DNA of 47,640 bases from Gnetum montanum (GCA_015680685.1 MNCI01030304.1:249662-297301); one strand, 5' to 3'; positions 1-11,006 are shown, counted from the first letter of the stretch. Numbers and translations are program-made. The notes: generated from the sequence alone by a model not told the origin.

Positions 1-935
1 GACGCCACGGGGAATGCAATCTCTCGAGCCGCTGGAAATGCGAGTGCGTGCGCCACTGCAGGAGAAGGATGCACAGCGGCCGCAGTGGGAAGAACCAGCA
101 GCGCGGTGAAGAAAACAGTGTCTGCGGAGGGAACAGCAGGGGGAGCAGCAGAGAGGTGGCGACGCTGCAGGAGAAGCCAGCGATGCGGCAGGGTGACGTA
201 GCAGTGCGGGGATGCGGCAGTCAAAGGGTGTCAGCAGGAGCAGGGTGGCAGGAGTCAGTGACGGCAGCGCAGTAAGCAGGCCACGCAGGTCAAACAGCAC
301 CGACAGGGTTGGCGTCGCTGCGGGCGCGGACGGCGTAGGAACAGAAGACAAGCGGATGGCTGCACGTACGGCGGTGGAAGAAACAGCGACGGCGCAGTGG
401 CTGCGGAGGAGACAACACAGGCCACGCTGGAGAGGCAGCGCGGGAGCCAGTACACAAACGCGGCAGGCTGCAAAACAGCACAGCACGGCAGGAGAAGCCA
501 AAACAGCAGCGCGGCGCGGCAGAAACTGGAGGCACTGCGGGCAGCAGCGACGGAACAGAAATGGCGCCGGGCAGCAACAGAATCAGGCGGCGCAGCAGCA
601 GCGGCGGGTGGCGAAAATCAGCGACGGCAGGGGAGAAACCGGCAGCGGCGGGTGGCAGCGGCAGGCGGAGACAGAACGGATTCGCGGCGCGGCGCGGAGG
701 CGGAACAGATCAACGCGTAGCGGCGAGAGGCGGACAGGAACCAGCAGCTGCACGGGCGGCAGCTGAAGAAACCAGCGGCTGAGAACGGTGATGTTGCAGC
801 GACAGGCACGAACGGGTGGCGGACAGAACAGACGAAGGAGCTGCAGGCGGCAGCTGATCAGAGGGCCGCTCCAATCCACTGCGAACAGAAGGCTGCAGGC
901 TGGCCCCTCCTCCTGGAGAAGCCCCGTCCCTCCCT

Positions 936-943
936 GTTTATAG
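936..943 (-). promoter_or_regulatory. TATA box of the minus-strand LTR
   Basis: The minus strand reads TGCTATAAACAGGG just before the GC-rich body of the LTR. Position and sequence fit a plant LTR core promoter firing toward the window start. Confidence 0.5.
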
Positions 944-984
944 CAGCTGCAGTGGGAAAAAACACGAAACCTAACCCTAGGTTT

Positions 985-1027
985 AATTTTATTTTATTTT
1001 ATTTTATATATATATATTTTATTTTAT
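985..1027. repeat. (ATTTT)n/(TA)n simple repeat
   Basis: A run of ATTTT units surrounds a short TA run. It is a microsatellite inside the LTR with no other signal. Confidence 0.8.
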
Positions 1028-1148
1028 CTGGTTTAACAAGGCCCCATGCCTAGCATGGGTGAAAGTTGGCCTCAACACTTCCTAGATTTCAAGGTCAATT
1101 ACCCTCTAAGATCTAATGGGTTGATATTCAACCTCCATCAAACATATG

Positions 1149-1236
1149 TAAGAACGATGGCTTAATGCATCATCCACTACATTCTCTATGTTTAAGAACG
1201 ATGGCTTAATGCATCATCCACTACATTCTCTATGTT
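1149..1236. repeat. 44-bp tandem duplication
   Basis: A 44-base unit starting TAAGAACGATGG occurs twice, head to tail and essentially identical, in the RNase H remnant of H. It may be a recent duplication or an assembly effect. Confidence 0.8.
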
Positions 1237-1237
1237 T

Positions 1238-2640
1238 GGTTAATACAGAAAAAAAAAGAAAAAGATCAAACTCCTAGAGTAAACTCAACCATCAAACTTT
1301 CTTTGGTTTTAAACTTAGATTGTGTGAGATAGTAGCTCATGGCAGTATTATTTATTTTTACCACCACAAGACCATCAAGCAAGTAGTATCATCATGTGCA
1401 AAGGTAAATGAAAAATGCTTCCATTTCATGTAATGAGCACAACTATTCTATGGGATTTAACTTCTTTAATTCATACATCATAAGGTGATTCTCTTACAAG
1501 ATGACAAATGCTCCATTCAAAGCATCAATATGGACCTTGAAAGATTGTAAAAATTTAGAAAGATTCAACATATGTTGAGTTATGAAGACCATCCTAATCA
1601 TATTAAAATATTTTGGATACTTGTTATCCCACTTCTAGGAGATGTCCCTCTTTTGCAAAATGATTAGGGTCATAATGACACTTGAGAATCCCTAGAAAAA
1701 ATTCTTCTAATATCTATTTAACCCTAGTAATTGGAACATCTCATGTACATCTTTTGAAATAGATAAAGTAAAAATGGCCTCCACCTTCTTTGGATCTAGT
1801 TTCACCCTACCTCCACCAATGATGTACCTGAGGAATTTCAATTTTGGTTTCCCAAATTTTCATTTCTCTCACTTGACATATAACTTATTCTCTTATAATT
1901 TGGAGAACATCTCCATGTGGTGAAGGTAATCTTTCATACACCAATAGTACACAAGGGTGTCATGAAGGTATACCACCACAAACTTGTTAAGATATCGATG
2001 AAACACCTTATTCATGAATGTGAAAAATGTAGCAAGAATATTGCACAACACAAAAGATATGATTGTCCAGTTGTATGAGTTGTAAAAATTGACATACATT
2101 GTTTTTCCTTTATCCCCTTCTACTATGTATACCATATAGTAATCTTAGTGAAAGTTGAATTTAGAGAAAACTCAATCCTCCACAAGCTACTCGAATAAGT
2201 CTAACACCAAAGGTAATAAATATCTATTCTTGATGGTGAATCTATTTAATAGTTTATATTCACAACACAACCTTTTTATCTAATCCTTTTTTCTATGAAA
2301 ATAATATTAATACTTTGTTGGTCCAATATGATCCTCTTTAATGAGACTCATGCTGCTTCTTTATTTCTTCCAACTTGAGAGTAGTGAATCTATATGGATG
2401 TTTCTTGGGAGGGGTAGCTCCCAATAAGAACTTAATTTTATTCTTTACAAAATTTTGTTCTAGTAACACTTCCAATAGCTTTACCAACATCATATCATTA
2501 TACCTCCCAAGAAATTCTTGAATTTAGACATCAAGCTTGTGAGAGTCCTCTACCTTTCTCAAGACTAACAAGTACCTTTACTAGGTTTGATCCCATATAA
2601 TATTTTTGATCACCATCAAGGATACAATTTTGAGATCATA
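1238..2640 (-). pseudogene. Element H reverse transcriptase and RNase H relic
   Basis: The best stretch (1893-2135) matches the palm of Ty3/gypsy RT: a string like NKFVVVYLHDTLVY stands where YLDDILVY is expected, so the first catalytic Asp of the YxDD box reads His. Further along the minus strand (about 1600-1860) come patterns such as GGGRVKLDPKKVEAI and DISWKWD, typical of the RT-RNase H connection. Near 1240-1300 a NVVDDALSHRS string recalls the NVVADALSRR end of RNase H. Many stops and frameshifts make it non-functional. These patterns fit the chromovirus branch better than the Tat/Athila-like E1/E2 family. Limits are approximate. Confidence 0.7.
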
Positions 2641-3010
2641 AAGCATGCTATTAGCACCTGGTGGAGAGGTTTTCATCATGTAGGATTATTCCTCATGTGA
2701 AATGTGCAAGGAATCAAGATAGGTTGTTATCAATAACTTTGCATTCTTTAACAACTCTTGTCTAAGAATCACTTGGAAGGAGTCAATATCCATGACTAAG
2801 AAATCTAACTTTTCCCTCAATTTTCCAACCTTCAAATCTACTTTCTTGATCACCCTAGTACATTGGATTAGGTGGAACTTAGTTAACTTATAGGATGCTA
2901 AGGGTAGGTCCACTTGCAGATTGAGAACATGAGTGATTTTTAGCATTAGAGATTCATGAGTAATAATTGTATCAATTGAGGCATCCACCTTCTTTGAGGA
3001 AAATTACACC
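2641..3010 (-). pseudogene. Element H aspartic protease relic
   Basis: A frame open at 2686-2988 gives a product whose second half (KVDLKVGKLREKLDFLVMD and on to LLKNAKLL) follows the usual gypsy protease pattern of a hydrophobic GDWxGKLDF-like strand, a DDF-like turn and a LRKAKA-like helix. The expected DTGA active site is replaced by a degenerate DASIDT string, so it would be inactive. It lies directly upstream (minus strand) of the RT relic. E1 is inserted about 80 bp beyond its N-terminal side. Confidence 0.65.
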
Positions 3011-3083
3011 AAGATCATCTAGACTAAATACAAGTTTGTTCCTTACTTTAGTTTTTATCCTTTCACATTCTATTATATTATTG

Positions 3084-3088
3084 CTAGG
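3084..3088. repeat. Left target-site duplication of E1 (CTAGG)
   Basis: The five bases before the E1 5' LTR are CTAGG. The five after its 3' LTR (11896-11900) are TTAAG, which differs by one C-to-T and one G-to-A change. It fits a TSD of CTAGN type, as in E2 and the solo LTR. Confidence 0.6.
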
Positions 3089-3126
3089 TGATGAGTCATG
3101 AATTGTTGGCCATGATATTGCACCCA

Positions 3127-3148
3127 TGATATTGCGTACGCAATATCA
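3127..3148. promoter_or_regulatory. Perfect 22-bp palindrome in E1 5' LTR U3
   Basis: The core GATATTGCGTACGCAATATC is a perfect palindrome extended by one T/A pair. It equals the form GATATCGCGTACGCGATATC after symmetrical C-to-T/G-to-A change. A related copy lies at the internal promoter (7508-7531) and in the 3' LTR (11107-11126). In the two LTRs it is 18 bp from the TATA box. Confidence 0.9.
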
Positions 3149-3165
3149 CAGCCTATCTCCTCATC

Positions 3166-3174
3166 TATAAATAA
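3166..3174 (+). promoter_or_regulatory. TATA box of E1 5' LTR
   Basis: TATAAATAA follows the palindrome in a CTATAAATAAAGAGG context also present in the 3' LTR (11145-11153). It marks the probable U3/R region. Confidence 0.7.
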
Positions 3175-3913
3175 AGAGGCAGGAAGATTTGGAAAAAGTG
3201 TGTGGTTAAGTTTTAAGTTTCTTAAGTTTTAGTGTTAAGGTAGGGACCTTTTGTCATTTTTTCCTCTCAACCCCTTTCCCCTAGTGCATGCCCGTAGTGT
3301 GAAGATTGTAATTGTACGACATCCTTATTCGAGTGTGAAGTACTTGTACACGCACATGACTAGCAATAAAGATTGAGTTTACTTCATCATTGCAGCATCC
3401 ACTTAGCTTAATTATTTAATTGTTGTTGTTATTTATTACTTTTTTAGTTAATATCTCTCTACCCTTATCTCCTAGTAACGTGGAATGAGTACGACTTAAT
3501 CACAAGCATTTAAGTGTGGCTACTTGTAACCCAGTAGCGTACCTAGGCCATGCACTTGGTAATCCAATGGTAGTTATGCACGAGGTCCAAGATGTGTACG
3601 GATGACTAAGGAATGGATGCTCATCGCACTTAGGCTAGTTTAGATTCTCTCTCATCCTCTCTCCTAGCTTAGTTAATATTATTTCCCATCACACCCAAGA
3701 GTAGCATTAGTGTAGGAACACATCACACACCTCACTTTAGACTAAACCATACGTGACAAAGCTAATACTAGTCCAGGTGTGAGGACAACCAACTATGATC
3801 TATGAGTAATTGTCTAGATACCACAATTAGTTCATTTGCAAAGTTCGACAAGATCGTGCATGAAGCACTCGTATTCGAATGGTTGAGTGTAGGGGTACCT
3901 CGCCACTCATCAT

Positions 3914-3931
3914 TGGCGCCGTTGCCAGGGA
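3914..3931 (+). other. E1 primer-binding site
   Basis: TGGCGCCGTTGCCAGGGA begins two bases after the LTR end. TGGCGCCGTTGCC is the usual primer site of Athila/Tat-type plant Ty3/gypsy elements. The E2 counterpart matches at 14 of 18 positions. Confidence 0.85.
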
Positions 3932-4299
3932 CGGTGCTAGTTATCTAGATTAGTTATATCATATAAGGTCATTGTATAGGAATTAACAATATATCTTTTA
4001 GGAAGAAATAATTACAAAAAGTCACATACAAATTCACACACAATTTCACAGCCATGCCTCTCCTATGAGACTACGATAATGCTACATCTAGTGAGGCAAT
4101 TCATTGGAGAACCAACAAATTATATGACAATGAAGGTTGGAGTATGCAATTTGAGGTGGGGGTTTCTTATAAACATAAAAGAAGGTAGCATCATTCCAAT
4201 GCATGAAAGCATAACCTACTTGATGACGATGAACCCCTACTGGCCACTACAAGCCTAACACAAATACAAGAGGTTGTTCGAATCTCTTGTAGGCATCGT

Positions 4300-4423
4300 A
4301 GAGAGAGCCGCTTAGCTAGGCACGATTTAAATAACTTTTCCAATTTCTTAGGAGGCTATGANGAGAGAGCCGCTTACCTAGGCACGATTTAAATAACTTT
4401 TCCAATTTCTTAGGAGGCTATGA
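4300..4423. other. Single-N duplication (probable assembly artefact)
   Basis: About 61 bases before the N at 4362 recur right after it with one difference. The Gag frame reads through sensibly if one copy is dropped, which points to two overlapping contig ends joined by one N. Confidence 0.8.
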
Positions 4424-5886
4424 ATTAGATCCACAACAACATTTACAAGCCTTCTACAATGCCTATGCATGGAACAACATTGATAACGGTTGGCAAAAAC
4501 TCAAGCTCTTTCTTATGACACTCGTTGGCCAAGAAAAACCAAATTCAATATGACATTGGCCAACAATGGTAGGACTCTTTAATGAAATATATCAAACCTA
4601 CGCAAGAGTGTCGGCCTTGACGAAACAAATCCAAGAGTGGAAATAAGCACAACATGAACCCTTGGACATGTCCTTCGAAAGATATTATGCACTATTAAAT
4701 AACTGTCCAGGCCATGAGTTCTCTGAGGAAAGGATAATGTACCATATCATTGATGGGCTTCGTGATGAAACAAGAGAGACCTTAGGGATGTATGTCCAAG
4801 GTCAACTATATGAACTATGAACCCATTAATTCCAAGAGCTTATTAAGCAGGTAGCAAAATAAGAAGGATAAATGGCTAGATGGGAGAGTGTTGAAAAGCA
4901 TCAACGGGACCAAAATCTAAACTTAACGAGGTCCATAATCACAAAAAGGAGAAATCAACCTATCTCAAGGAAGAAGAACCATCTTTGCTAGTAAAAAAAT
5001 CATTAGAGGGAATCAAGGCAAAGATCAATAAGATGCTGGAATGGTTGCATAAAAAGTGTGGGGAATATATCAATATTATTGGAGATAGAGTATTGACAAC
5101 CCGAGAAGCAGGACAAAATATCATTAGATAATCAAAAAGAAGGGATGAAGAAAATAAGAGCTCAACTGCCAATCATACGTATGAATGCAACATTTTCCTG
5201 TGCAATCACCCCAAGGGCCAATGCCCAATCTTGTTACATTTATATGAGCATTAGGAAAGCATGTTACACCTAGAGTTCGTACAAAGATACTGTGTTCGAT
5301 TACAGTGGCAACAATCTCAGTCATGGGGGAAGCCATCCCTAAACTAGAGACACCCTTTGTATCATCCGAATCCAAATGCTTATATAGTCCAACATCTTAT
5401 TTCCGCAACTGGATCAACATACTCTATCTCACTGCATTATCATTCTCCTCAATACTATCAGCCCATGTCCTCAACACAATCATTGCCTTGTGTATCTCGC
5501 AAATTTCAACATTCTCATCCTTTTCCTCCTTCCACATCGCCACCAACTGTTCCTGAAGTGTCTACACCACAGCGACAACCCACGAATCTTACTTGTGCTA
5601 CTATTGTCAATAACAGTGAGAGACCTCCTCAACATCGAAGGTGTTCCTTCTTTAGACATGACCGTAGGAAGGGACAACATAGTTCCAAGGCCATTGCATT
5701 CTCCAACTCAGCACAAGTCCAACACTATGGTGCATCCTTCTCCTTGAACTTGATGCCTCATGTTACTTCATTAGGGTCATCAATTAACACTCCAACAATC
5801 ATATAGTCCAATGAATACAGCCATGGAGGGCGACACCCCAATCCTTGCATACCATCTTACTGTCTCAAGTATCATAGTTGGTCAAC

Positions 5887-5984
5887 TGTTTACCTGGGAA
5901 CCACATCTTATAAATTGCCCCACTATGCTTACTANATTTACCTGGGAACCACATCTTATAAATTGCCCCACTATGCTTACTATA
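5887..5984. other. Single-N duplication (probable assembly artefact)
   Basis: The bases from TTTACCTGGGAACC to GCTTACTA recur on both sides of the N at 5935, about 46 bases each. Dropping one copy leaves a continuous Gag tail. Confidence 0.8.
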
Positions 5985-6118
5985 ATCAGGTGCGTGATCC
6001 CCAATGGGGTAAGTATGACCAAGTTTCAATATTTTCAACATGCAAGGATCCTCATATTTCATTTGTTAATCCTCGCCATGCTCAACTATTTAGTTATGGG
6101 CGATATCCCCCATTCTAA

Positions 6119-7507
6119 TAATAAGCAGGATTAATAAATATTTGTCATTTTCTTTAATTTTACAATTTTTTCTTTTCTAGTTTTTCAATTTCTTTTTATT
6201 ACCTTTTTTTTTGTCTTTTTATCTTTTTATCTTCTTATAAGTAATCTCATCTACAAATAAAACACTCATGTGGCTTGTTGGTTGAGGTGTGTTCTATGTT
6301 ATCGAGTCTCAAGTGATCAATTATTTGGACAGTGAGCCCATTACACCCACCCATCCATCCTACAACTAAGAGGTTCTGTTCAAGGGTACAGTGATATTCT
6401 TGACATTCTTAAAACTTAAAATTAATTTTTTGTTCATTGTACCTAGAATTAAGAAGGATGGATGAAGAGGGAATGATTAGGGTGTGACATCAAGGGGACT
6501 TGTGGATTCTCTTTGGTGACATCTGTGAAAGTTATCACACAACGTGGTTGTACTAAGATCCTTGTAGATCTAATGCAAAATAGAAGTAAGAGTAATCAAA
6601 AGGCACTCAAAAATCCAATGCTATTCTAGGGGGTCCCACTAGAAAGACATGCACCCATGCCTGAAGGTTGGTAGCTTCTCTGGATTCAGCAATTGAAAAA
6701 AAATTAAAAAAAACCAAGAATAAAGAAAGTGCTACAAAGAAAAAATCACTCCTTCCTTGAACAAAATGCCAAGTGATCATACACCTTGTTGTTATGGTAC
6801 TCTCATAGTCGCTCATCATGGGATGAAACAATGTGGTGTCATTGATAAGAGGAATGGACTTGGTCCTAATTTTGGAACAACGAGTTAATGACACATTAAT
6901 CATGCTTTACACGTAGGATTCATTGTGCCCTGGGTCAGTTACCTCATGTTACAATCTCTATAATCCCTTCTATAGTCTATCTCATCCTGCTGTTCATGTA
7001 ATTGTAGCTCGTGTCTCATATAGTGTAGAATTCTTACCTCATTCTGGTAATACTTACATATGTGTGTTTTGTGGAACTGGTGTAGATTACATTTAATCCT
7101 TCTAGTGCCTACGAACATTTTAAGGTGTGGTTATGCAAGGGCATTAGAGGTTGGAACCTGCTTTGGGGAGGACCCACTTGTGTAATTTTTTGTAATTTGG
7201 ACTCATAACACATCTTCCACACACCATCTATTACCCTCAGCATATTCTCAATAATATTTTTTCCTTTATTACTCTTCCTCTGATTCAAATGTTCCTATGA
7301 ACCATCACATACCTTTTTTCTTCCCTTACCATCCAAGATCCTTATTGATAAATTCCACACCATCATAATTTGTGTGCCTTCAGAACTAGTTGAATTACCT
7401 TGGAACCCTTTAACACTCACCCAAATTTCCTTAGTTTACATCATTTAATTTAAGAAAAATATTAAAAATTCGGTACATTCTATAAAGTGCCCTAACATCG
7501 ATAGGCC
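6119..7507 (+). other. E1 noncoding region between gag and internal promoter
   Basis: No credible coding sequence. A T-rich stretch (6130-6240) resembles the sequence after integrase in E2. Blocks near 6470-6530 (GTGTGACATCAAGGGGACTT), 6611-6665 (GGTCCCACTAGAAAGACATG) and 7126-7182 (TATGCAAGGGCATT, then GGGGAGGACCCAC) recur in the relics at 39200-40150 and/or 40700-41860. The last block also occurs in E2 (18166-18225). It therefore corresponds to the family's region 3' of integrase, and the pol deletion junction lies near 6119. Confidence 0.65.
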
Positions 7508-7531
7508 GCAATATCGTGTACGCGATATCGC
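7508..7531. promoter_or_regulatory. 24-bp near-palindrome at E1 internal promoter
   Basis: The GTAC-centred sequence has 12-bp arms with two mismatched pairs. Its core AATATCGTGTACGCGATATC is the palindrome type found in the E1 LTRs. It lies about 11 bp upstream of an AT-rich TATA run and about 500 bp upstream of the aORF start. Confidence 0.8.
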
Positions 7532-7539
7532 ATCCCAAA

Positions 7540-7551
7540 TATATATATATA
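7540..7551 (+). promoter_or_regulatory. Probable internal TATA box of E1
   Basis: A run of TATATATATA followed by CATGACCCCCC stands just after the palindrome, as in the LTR. It would start a separate transcript for the aORF. Inferred from arrangement only. Confidence 0.5.
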
Positions 7552-8031
7552 CATGACCCCCCTATGCTACTTAGCATCATTTGCAACTATTCACATGGGG
7601 GAAGTTTTTCAAATTTCTTTGTACAACTCGCAATTGCACATCCCTTGCTTTCATATCCATAACTCCGATTTTCATTCCGTTTAAACCTACTTGAACCCAG
7701 AGTGTTCAACTTAGTCGTGGGGGAGGGGCACACACCGAATAGCGCATAATTTTTTTGAAATTCATCATCGTCCGAAGGACATTATTAAGGGTAATTAGTT
7801 ATAATATTAAGGATAAATGTGTCAAAAACAATTTTATCTCCTTAGTTATACCAAGAAACTAGATTTGGAAACCACCTAAGAAAAGAGGATTCAATATTAT
7901 AATCTTTTGGGGAAAATTTCTCCTAATAAGTAATGTCACACGAAGATAAAAAAAATTCATTAAGGCAAGTAGTAAGGTATAACCTAACTTTGGTAACAAC
8001 CTTACTAACGATTGGCCCTATGTGATTGCAG
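7552..8031 (+). other. Leader of the E1 aORF with possible intron
   Basis: No coding sequence. It ends GATTGCAG directly before ATG at 8032, a strong splice-acceptor pattern also at the start of the E2 aORF. Possible donors are AAGG/GTAATT near 7792 and TAAG/GTATAA near 7977. A purine tract TCGTGGGGGAGGGG (7715-7728) resembles the element's polypurine tract. Splicing is inferred. Confidence 0.45.
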
Positions 8032-10828
8032 ATGGCCCTGAAACGCAGACAATAGGAAGGTCCTGCTCAAGGTGGAATCAAGTGACCTAGGAGAGGTGAA
8101 GGAAAAGTTCCTACTGAACAACATGTAGAGCAAGAGGAATAATCATTTAGTATCCACCAAGAAGGCCTTGCCATTGTACAATCAAGGCAGGTAGAAGGAG
8201 GAGCTGCAGTAGTGTCTGAATAGGGACGACATCTCATGCTATCCCAGGATTGTGTTCAGGCCATCCATGAAAGGTCCATATTTACTATAGTGATCATGGA
8301 ATTAAACTTTGGACCTTTCATAGAATTTTCTCCAGAGGCCATTAGGGATCACCTCAAAGGATCCCCATTATGGCCTACCCTCTGTGAAAGTGGTGCCTAG
8401 TACTTAGGGGAAATGTACTAATTTTGGCACAATAAATAATAAGGCACCACGGTTAACCTTTGTGGTGTGACTGTTGATTTCTCTATTCAAGCCATTTTGG
8501 AAGTATTAAACCTTCCAAATATAGAGCCAAAGGTTTTCCTAGTTGTCTACCCACTTAGACCTTGATGTGCGATGAGTTTGGTTAGACAAGGTGTACAGCA
8601 AGGAAGATAAGACCTTTGGGGAGTTGACGACGGAAGTGAGGATTTATTTCAAAATAGGGACTTATCACATCTTCCCCACAAAAGGTTTAAAAATAATTTC
8701 AACATATGCAGTAAGAGGATGTGCAGTGTTGATGGGAAAGGTTAATGCTAACCTGCCTCATCTATATGTTATGGAGATCCTGAGGCGGTTTGAAGAACGG
8801 AAGACAAGGAAGTTTGCATTGCCATTCCCTTGTGTTATCAGGAAGCTATGCAGACGTGCTAGTATTAGAGGATACACCAATGATGTCCTCTAAAAAGCCC
8901 AAAATGATTTGTATGCCGAATTACTAAAGCCACCAGTTGCAAGGAAAATCACTGGTGAGACGCTGGGGCTAGAACAATAAAAAGAATAGATGGCAGGGCC
9001 AACTGCAACTCAACTTGAAGAACTCAGCCAACTTCCAAGCATGGGACCCAACTAACAACAAGAAGCAGGGCCTAGCATGGGCCAACAGGATCCCCTACCA
9101 CCACCGCAAGATTACAGACCGTTGATGAGCCATCTTAGGTCCATTGCTAAGACAGTCAATTGGGGAAGTCGTGATGATGCAAATCTCTTCCGCATCATCA
9201 ATGATGCTGTACAGGCTACGATTTCTATAGATCATGCATGGGGTGAAGTGTCCATTCAGACAGGAGGAGGAGAGAGTGCTTGGTCACAACAAATTTTAGG
9301 GAATGCTACGTCCTTTCAGGTGTAGTTAGAAACTATTGAAGGGGCCATGGTGGTGCTCATGCAACACCAAGATGCAGTAGGAGCCATAGAAGTGGTTATA
9401 GACCACATTAAAGAATCATTCAATGTACCTATTGTGCCACCGATAGATCTTACAGGAGCACAGGATGCTCAAACTCTGGACAGTACCTCAATGACTCTTG
9501 CGGAACATGAGGATGTACTTGATCAATTGCTACAAATAGGATAAGTAATGATGTCCTTGTTTGACATCCCATAGGATGTTAAAACAATATAATTAGACCT
9601 CATTTCCACCAAAGGGAAGCTAGTCTTGATGGAGATGAGGGCTGAGCATGCTGAAGCAGAAGTGAAAAGATTGCAAGAAAGGCTCGTGACCCTACAAGTA
9701 GCACAATGGGATCCTTCTCAATTCATTCTCATAGACCAATTAGACACTTTCAGAATCAAGAAACTTACGAAACTATTGACAAAGAATAAAAGGGTGGTAA
9801 AAGAAAAAGAGAAGGCTATTTGGGATGCCTCTATGGCATAAGCGCAAACTTATGTGCATACCAAGGCACTCAAAGCCTTACAAGAGGAGAACAAACAACT
9901 TGTTGTTGACAACCTTCGGTTGACCTCTGTGGTGAAATAAAAGAATGTTCTTGAAGAACATTTTTAATAGTTGCGAGAACAACTAATTAGGGTCAACCAG
10001 GACATGAACCATTTAGCCAGGGAAAATTAGACCCTCTTAATGGAGGAGGTACACATCATCTGTCAGAAGATGACTATTGAAATAAGTGCGTGGTAGAATG
10101 AGGCTAAACGGTATGAGAAACTAAAGGAGCATTTTTGGGACCAAGTGGGGATGTATAAACAAATCATCGAGAAGGAGATCCATATGGCCAAGGCCCACAT
10201 CAATGCTCTTAGTACTCAACACACTGACTAAAGGGCCATATTGGACACATACACATTTGCCGACCAGGCGGAATTTAAGAGCCGGGACCTACAGATCCAG
10301 GACCTTATAGAGTACATGGAGTTGGAAAACCTAGAGTATTCGAACCTTGCCATGTTAACAGTAGGGCGCCTAAGAATAGAGCTCAAGAAACAAGTAGCCA
10401 CCACCTATGTCAAGTATGAAATAGAATTTGTAGAACACAAGAAAACATTGCAAAAATTGGAGGTTGCAAATTCTGAACTCGAGGTGGTTAAAGCAAGCTA
10501 CTAGGGACATAAAGGTGTTGCAACAGACTTGGCTCAATAGCTCATAGATTTTCAAGAATACAGAGACAAAGATAGAGCTTATGAGGAGGAACCATGGGTG
10601 TTTGTGGCTTGGTATGTCAAAGAAAATAAAATGTTTCCACAACTACCGTGCCCATAGGAGGTGTCAACTGCATCAAAGATCGAAACATTAGCATGGACGA
10701 CACAGGATCCCTGAACTAAAGAGGAGAAAATCCAGGCCATACTTCGATGCCATCAAATCCCAAGACCTAGAGTGCAAGACAAAGGAAAGGCACCCATGGA
10801 GGAGCCACTACCATAAGGAACTACATGA
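8032..10828 (+). pseudogene. E1 additional ORF: plant-transposon-protein-like domain plus coiled coil (broken)
   Basis: A decayed frame of about 930 codons. It starts MALKRRQ at 8032, shifts frame once between about 8540 and 8590, then holds one frame to the TGA at 10826. The N-terminal part (about 8290-8890) has PFIEFSPEAIRDHL, VNLCGVTVDFS and RVYFK/VYSK-like blocks aligning with the E2 aORF (EIYVSYSSKVIAQALGLP, ACATFNGK). This resembles the 'putative plant transposon protein' domain found in additional ORFs of plant gypsy elements. From about 9600 it is Glu/Lys/Leu/Gln-rich with heptad spacing, a long coiled coil. Almost every internal stop is TAA or TAG where CAA or CAG would fit. Biochemical role unknown; a nucleic-acid-binding regulator is my inference. 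Confidence 0.65.
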
Positions 10829-11006
10829 GTTCCACCCAATTTTGTAGTTATAGGATTTTCTTTTGTGTTCTTTGTGTTGTGTCTTAATTTTGTTCTGATT
10901 CCACATTGCGACATGAATCCATTCTAGTCAGTCAATAATCCCATACATATCCACTATGTAATCAATGGACCTTGTTCTCACTTTAACTCGAGGATGAGTA
11001 TTCATT

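Larger units (their letters stand above)
1..1077 (-). mobile_element. GC-rich LTR, minus strand, truncated by window edge
   Basis: Read on the minus strand, an LTR-like sequence begins TGTTGAGGCC at 1077 and runs off the window start. It holds a 7-bp inverted repeat (CCCATGC/GCATGGG, 1043-1059), an AT-rich (ATTTT)n stretch, a TATA box at 936-943, and then more than 900 bp of GC-rich, CpG-rich sequence that fits a transcribed leader. The TGTTGAG start and CpG-rich body resemble Sirevirus (Ty1/copia) LTRs. No internal region is visible, so family assignment is tentative. The high GC and surviving CpGs, unlike the decayed surroundings, suggest a younger insertion. The open frames here are low-complexity by-products of GC-rich sequence. 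The insertion lies in the RT/RNase H part of element H. Confidence 0.5.
3089..3912 (+). mobile_element. E1 5' LTR
   Basis: An 824-bp repeat with inverted ends TGATGAGT/ACTCATCA. A palindrome sits 38 bp from the start, a TATA box 18 bp after it, and an AATAAA-type signal near 3365, so U3 is unusually short. Its last 60 bp (TATTCG..TGGTTGAG..TAGGGGTACCTC) match the ends of the E2 LTRs and the solo LTR. Confidence 0.9.
4054..6118 (+). pseudogene. E1 Gag relic
   Basis: Translation from the ATG at 4054 (MPLL, then a stop probably from CGA) has motifs shared with E2 Gag: DDDEPLLAT near 4230, a LNNFSNFLGGYE segment near 4330, and LDMSFERYYALLNNCPGHEF around 4665-4720 followed by HIIDGLRDET. E2 has EPLDAAMSRYYSLLHRCPGHG and HIIDG at the same place. 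This is the capsid-like core of gypsy Gag. The last third (5340-6118) is rich in Pro, Gln, Ser and Tyr and ends YPPF-stop, with no pol after it. Many stops are one C-to-T change from Gln or Arg codons. Two single-N duplications (4362, 5935) lie inside. Confidence 0.75.

Noticed and set aside
48-879. Several open frames of 60-184 codons on both strands in the GC-rich start
   Set aside because: Low-complexity Arg/Ala/Gly/Gln products in a GC-rich LTR, open in overlapping frames on both strands; no domain.
967-985. Telomere-like CCTAACCCTAGG
   Set aside because: Only two imperfect units inside an LTR; not an interstitial telomere array.
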